Shown here one piece after another: positions 63,301-64,000 of a stretch of 64,000 nt of DNA. Source of the DNA: Bacteroidia bacterium (GTDB taxonomy: Bacteria > Bacteroidota > Bacteroidia > SXHM01); NCBI GenBank assembly GCA_022072225.1, contig JAJVIC010000002.1:141876-205875 (forward strand), read 5' to 3'. How positions within the stretch are numbered: the first letter of the stretch is position 1; every line of letters starts with the position of its first letter. Position numbers and translations under genes: made by a program. The notes under the pieces were generated by a model. It saw nothing but the letters and a program-made list of their open reading frames with translations, ran no database searches and was not told the origin of the DNA.

Positions 63301-64000
63301 AATTCCGTAACAACGTGATATCAGGTTGTACCGATCCGGGTGCAGTAGCCGGTTCAAGCTCATGGGATGTTGATGGTTTCATTGCAACCAATGGCTGGAA
63401 CAACACAGTTCTTACTGACAATGCCAATCTTTTAGTTGATTATCCTACCAATGATTTAACCGGTCCGGTATTATTGCCGCAATCAGGTTCGCCACTTTTG
63501 AGTGGTGCTGATTTTACCAACAGCAATCTTCAGGATGCTTTCTTTGAAGATGTAACATTTAAAGGAGCGTTCGGAACAACAGACTGGACAGCATGCTGGG
63601 CTAACTGGGATCCGCAAAACACTGTTTATACCGGAACTATTTTCTTAGCAGGCGCAACAGCTGATTTCAGCGCGGCTACCACAAACTTTAATACCACATT
63701 TACTAATGTGTCAACCGATGCAGACTCTTATTTGTGGAATTTTGGTGACGGAGCAACTTCAACACAGGAAGATCCTGCACACACGTATGCAGCTTCGGGT
63801 GCTTATGTTGTAACGCTTATTGCCTACAGCGCTTGCGGAAACGATACACTGACAGAAACCATTAATGTAACTGTTGGTATAGAAGACCATACCCCTGCAA
63901 TTTCAAATGTGTTGGCTTTCCCTAACCCGTTCTCTACCGAAACTACCATTCAGGTAACGCTGAATGAGCGCACCAACATGAATGTTGCTGTGTTTAATAT
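60393..64000 (+). CDS. Giant duplicated T9SS surface protein (partial, runs off the window)
   Basis: The frame is open from ATG 60393 (signal MKKLLLAAALLVVNIAGSIAQ) to the window end, about 1202 residues. It has two copies of a 420-residue beta-helix-like module starting at VISGNITSDMTLT and TVTGNITTNTTWY (LIIERGAKLVAIG, NYGDWGGIIICG, DSYEWFGG). Two Ig-like repeats (LWSNGATTQSI, LWSNNATTQAI) and a PKD (TYTWDFGDGSNATT) lie between them, then a second PKD, and the start of a sorting domain (LAFPNPFSTET) at the edge. The stop is thus probably within about 60 residues of the edge. It follows a TonB receptor. Confidence 0.9.
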   Translation, partial: MKKLLLAAALLVVNIAGSIAQTVISGNITSDMTLTNDNVYLLSGWVYVKEPATLTIEAGTVIKGEKITQGALIIERGAKLVAIGTPNQPIVFTSDQNPTARNYGDWGGIIICGKASVNLPGGEGVVEGGTGATFGGGLTPNDADNSGTLKYVRIEFPGIPFQPNQEINGLTLGGVGTGTTIENVQVSYSGDDSYEWFGGTVNAKRIVAFRGWDDDFDTDNGFKGKVQYGVSLRDPAIADQSGSNSFESDNDATGSTAVPQTRPVFSNFSTFGPKVDVSTTINSNYKRGAHLRRNTATNIFNSMISGFPDGLLIDAATTEGNAISNLLQFRNNIIAGCPDPMDTIASSTWDIGSWFNTSGFGNTVLANTSDLMVADGYNLTDPDFLPQTGSPLLSGADFSNTDLQDAYFETTTFRGAFGSENWTACWTEWDPQNEIYNGAIDYTPVISINANGPTTFCNGGSVILTASAGSSFLWSNGATTQSINVTTSGDYTVQVWSSRGCTATSAPTTVTVNTPDATVTAGGSTTICTPNTVTLTAASNTSYLWSNNATTQAITVNASGVYSVTVTDGNGCTATSTQTTVTVNSAPVANFVAQAFQLLVNFTNTSTGNGNTYTWDFGDGSNATTTNATHNYANSGYYDVVLTATNSCGTNSNTQSVNISDEAITVTGNITTNTTWYNTNEYLLSGFVYVKDGVTLTIQPGTLIKGEKSTKGTLIIERGGKLIANGTLNQPIVFTSNEPAGSRNYGDWGGIIICGRAAVNLPGGEGVIEGGTGASFGGGLSPDNADNSGSLKYVRIEFPGVPFQPNQEINGLTLGGVGSGTTIENIQVSYCGDDSYEMFGGNVDMKKLIALRGWDDDFDTDNGFSGKLQYGVSIRDAAIADQSGSNGFESDNDASGTTATPQTHPIFSNFSIYGPLLDANTTVNSNYKRALHLRRNTATSVYNSVFAGYPVGLLIDAATTEGNATNGLLQFRNNVISGCTDPGAVAGSSSWDVDGFIATNGWNNTVLTDNANLLVDYPTNDLTGPVLLPQSGSPLLSGADFTNSNLQDAFFEDVTFKGAFGTTDWTACWANWDPQNTVYTGTIFLAGATADFSAATTNFNTTFTNVSTDADSYLWNFGDGATSTQEDPAHTYAASGAYVVTLIAYSACGNDTLTETINVTVGIEDHTPAISNVLAFPNPFSTETTIQVTLNERTNMNVAVFN
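60453..63620 (+). repeat. Internal duplication of about 1.2 kb modules
   Basis: Module 1 spans about 60453-61690 and module 2 about 62388-63620. The offset is 1926 bp: for example the stretch TAACTATGGCGACTGGGGCG occurs at both 60695 and 62621, and matches continue into TATCATCATCTGCGG. Nucleotide identity is high enough in blocks to allow recombination between the copies. Confidence 0.88.

Overview
The window reads as a chromosome segment of a member of the Bacteroidota. At least seven secreted proteins end in type IX secretion (T9SS) C-terminal sorting domains. Bacteroidota-type promoters (TTG, about 17-23 bp, TAnnTTTG) precede several genes. Lipoproteins carry acidic residues straight after the lipobox Cys. 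There is a SusC-like TonB receptor and a type B L31. Genus cannot be told from the sequence alone. No rRNA or tRNA gene was seen.

Layout. 1-5041: the cas-proximal end of a type II-C CRISPR locus. It has one 46-bp repeat at the window edge, cas2, cas1 and a 1167-residue cas9 on the minus strand, with a divergent tracrRNA gene in the cas9 upstream region. 5042-5798: a gene-free stretch with a 21-bp tandem array and a long palindrome. 5799-17772: accessory and secreted proteins, then a plus-strand run (serine hydrolase, cold-shock protein, lysoplasmalogenase, PhoD-like phosphatase, PhnA-like protein). 17769-23553: UbiD-like decarboxylase, a T9SS lipase-like protein, MazG-like pyrophosphohydrolase, a 39-residue membrane protein, IspH, and a HicAB module. 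23832-30029: a minus-strand group of a LuxR-type regulator, a repeat ORF, an unknown protein, an M43 metalloprotease and a PKD/FISUMP lipoprotein. 30413-41206: a SerB-SerA fusion, RibH, TPR protein, L31, ABC exporter, a RelE/ParE-type module, an amino-acid dehydrogenase, NusB and RF3. 41209-46086: Spy-like protein, putative anti-sigma and ECF sigma, then a transketolase split into two genes with a VWA protein between them. 46321-56372: YchF, two adjoining 21-bp arrays, a CotH/VTC/DUF4956/DUF2490 operon, a TPR lipoprotein, Def, RuvX, CorA and MscS. 56476-64000: a PhoB-like response regulator divergent from a TonB-dependent receptor, then a giant T9SS protein with an internal duplication that runs off the window.

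The most unusual signal is not a gene family but a periodicity. Five separate arrays with different consensus sequences all have an exact 21-bp period (9 to 18 units each, no indel seen). Many intergenic spacers are runs of degenerate 7-bp words. These 7-bp runs also enter genes. They encode the signal peptides of a VWA protein and of a TPR lipoprotein, a 27-codon in-frame insert in UbiD, the C-terminus of RibH and the stop codon of Def. Since 21 = 3 x 7, one generating process may underlie both.

Other points worth following are a Bacteroidota promoter embedded in the CRISPR repeat, a 19-bp identical promoter block in front of two unrelated toxin-antitoxin operons, two homologous intergenic leaders in one operon, and PhoB-box-like 11-bp direct repeats before the TonB receptor.
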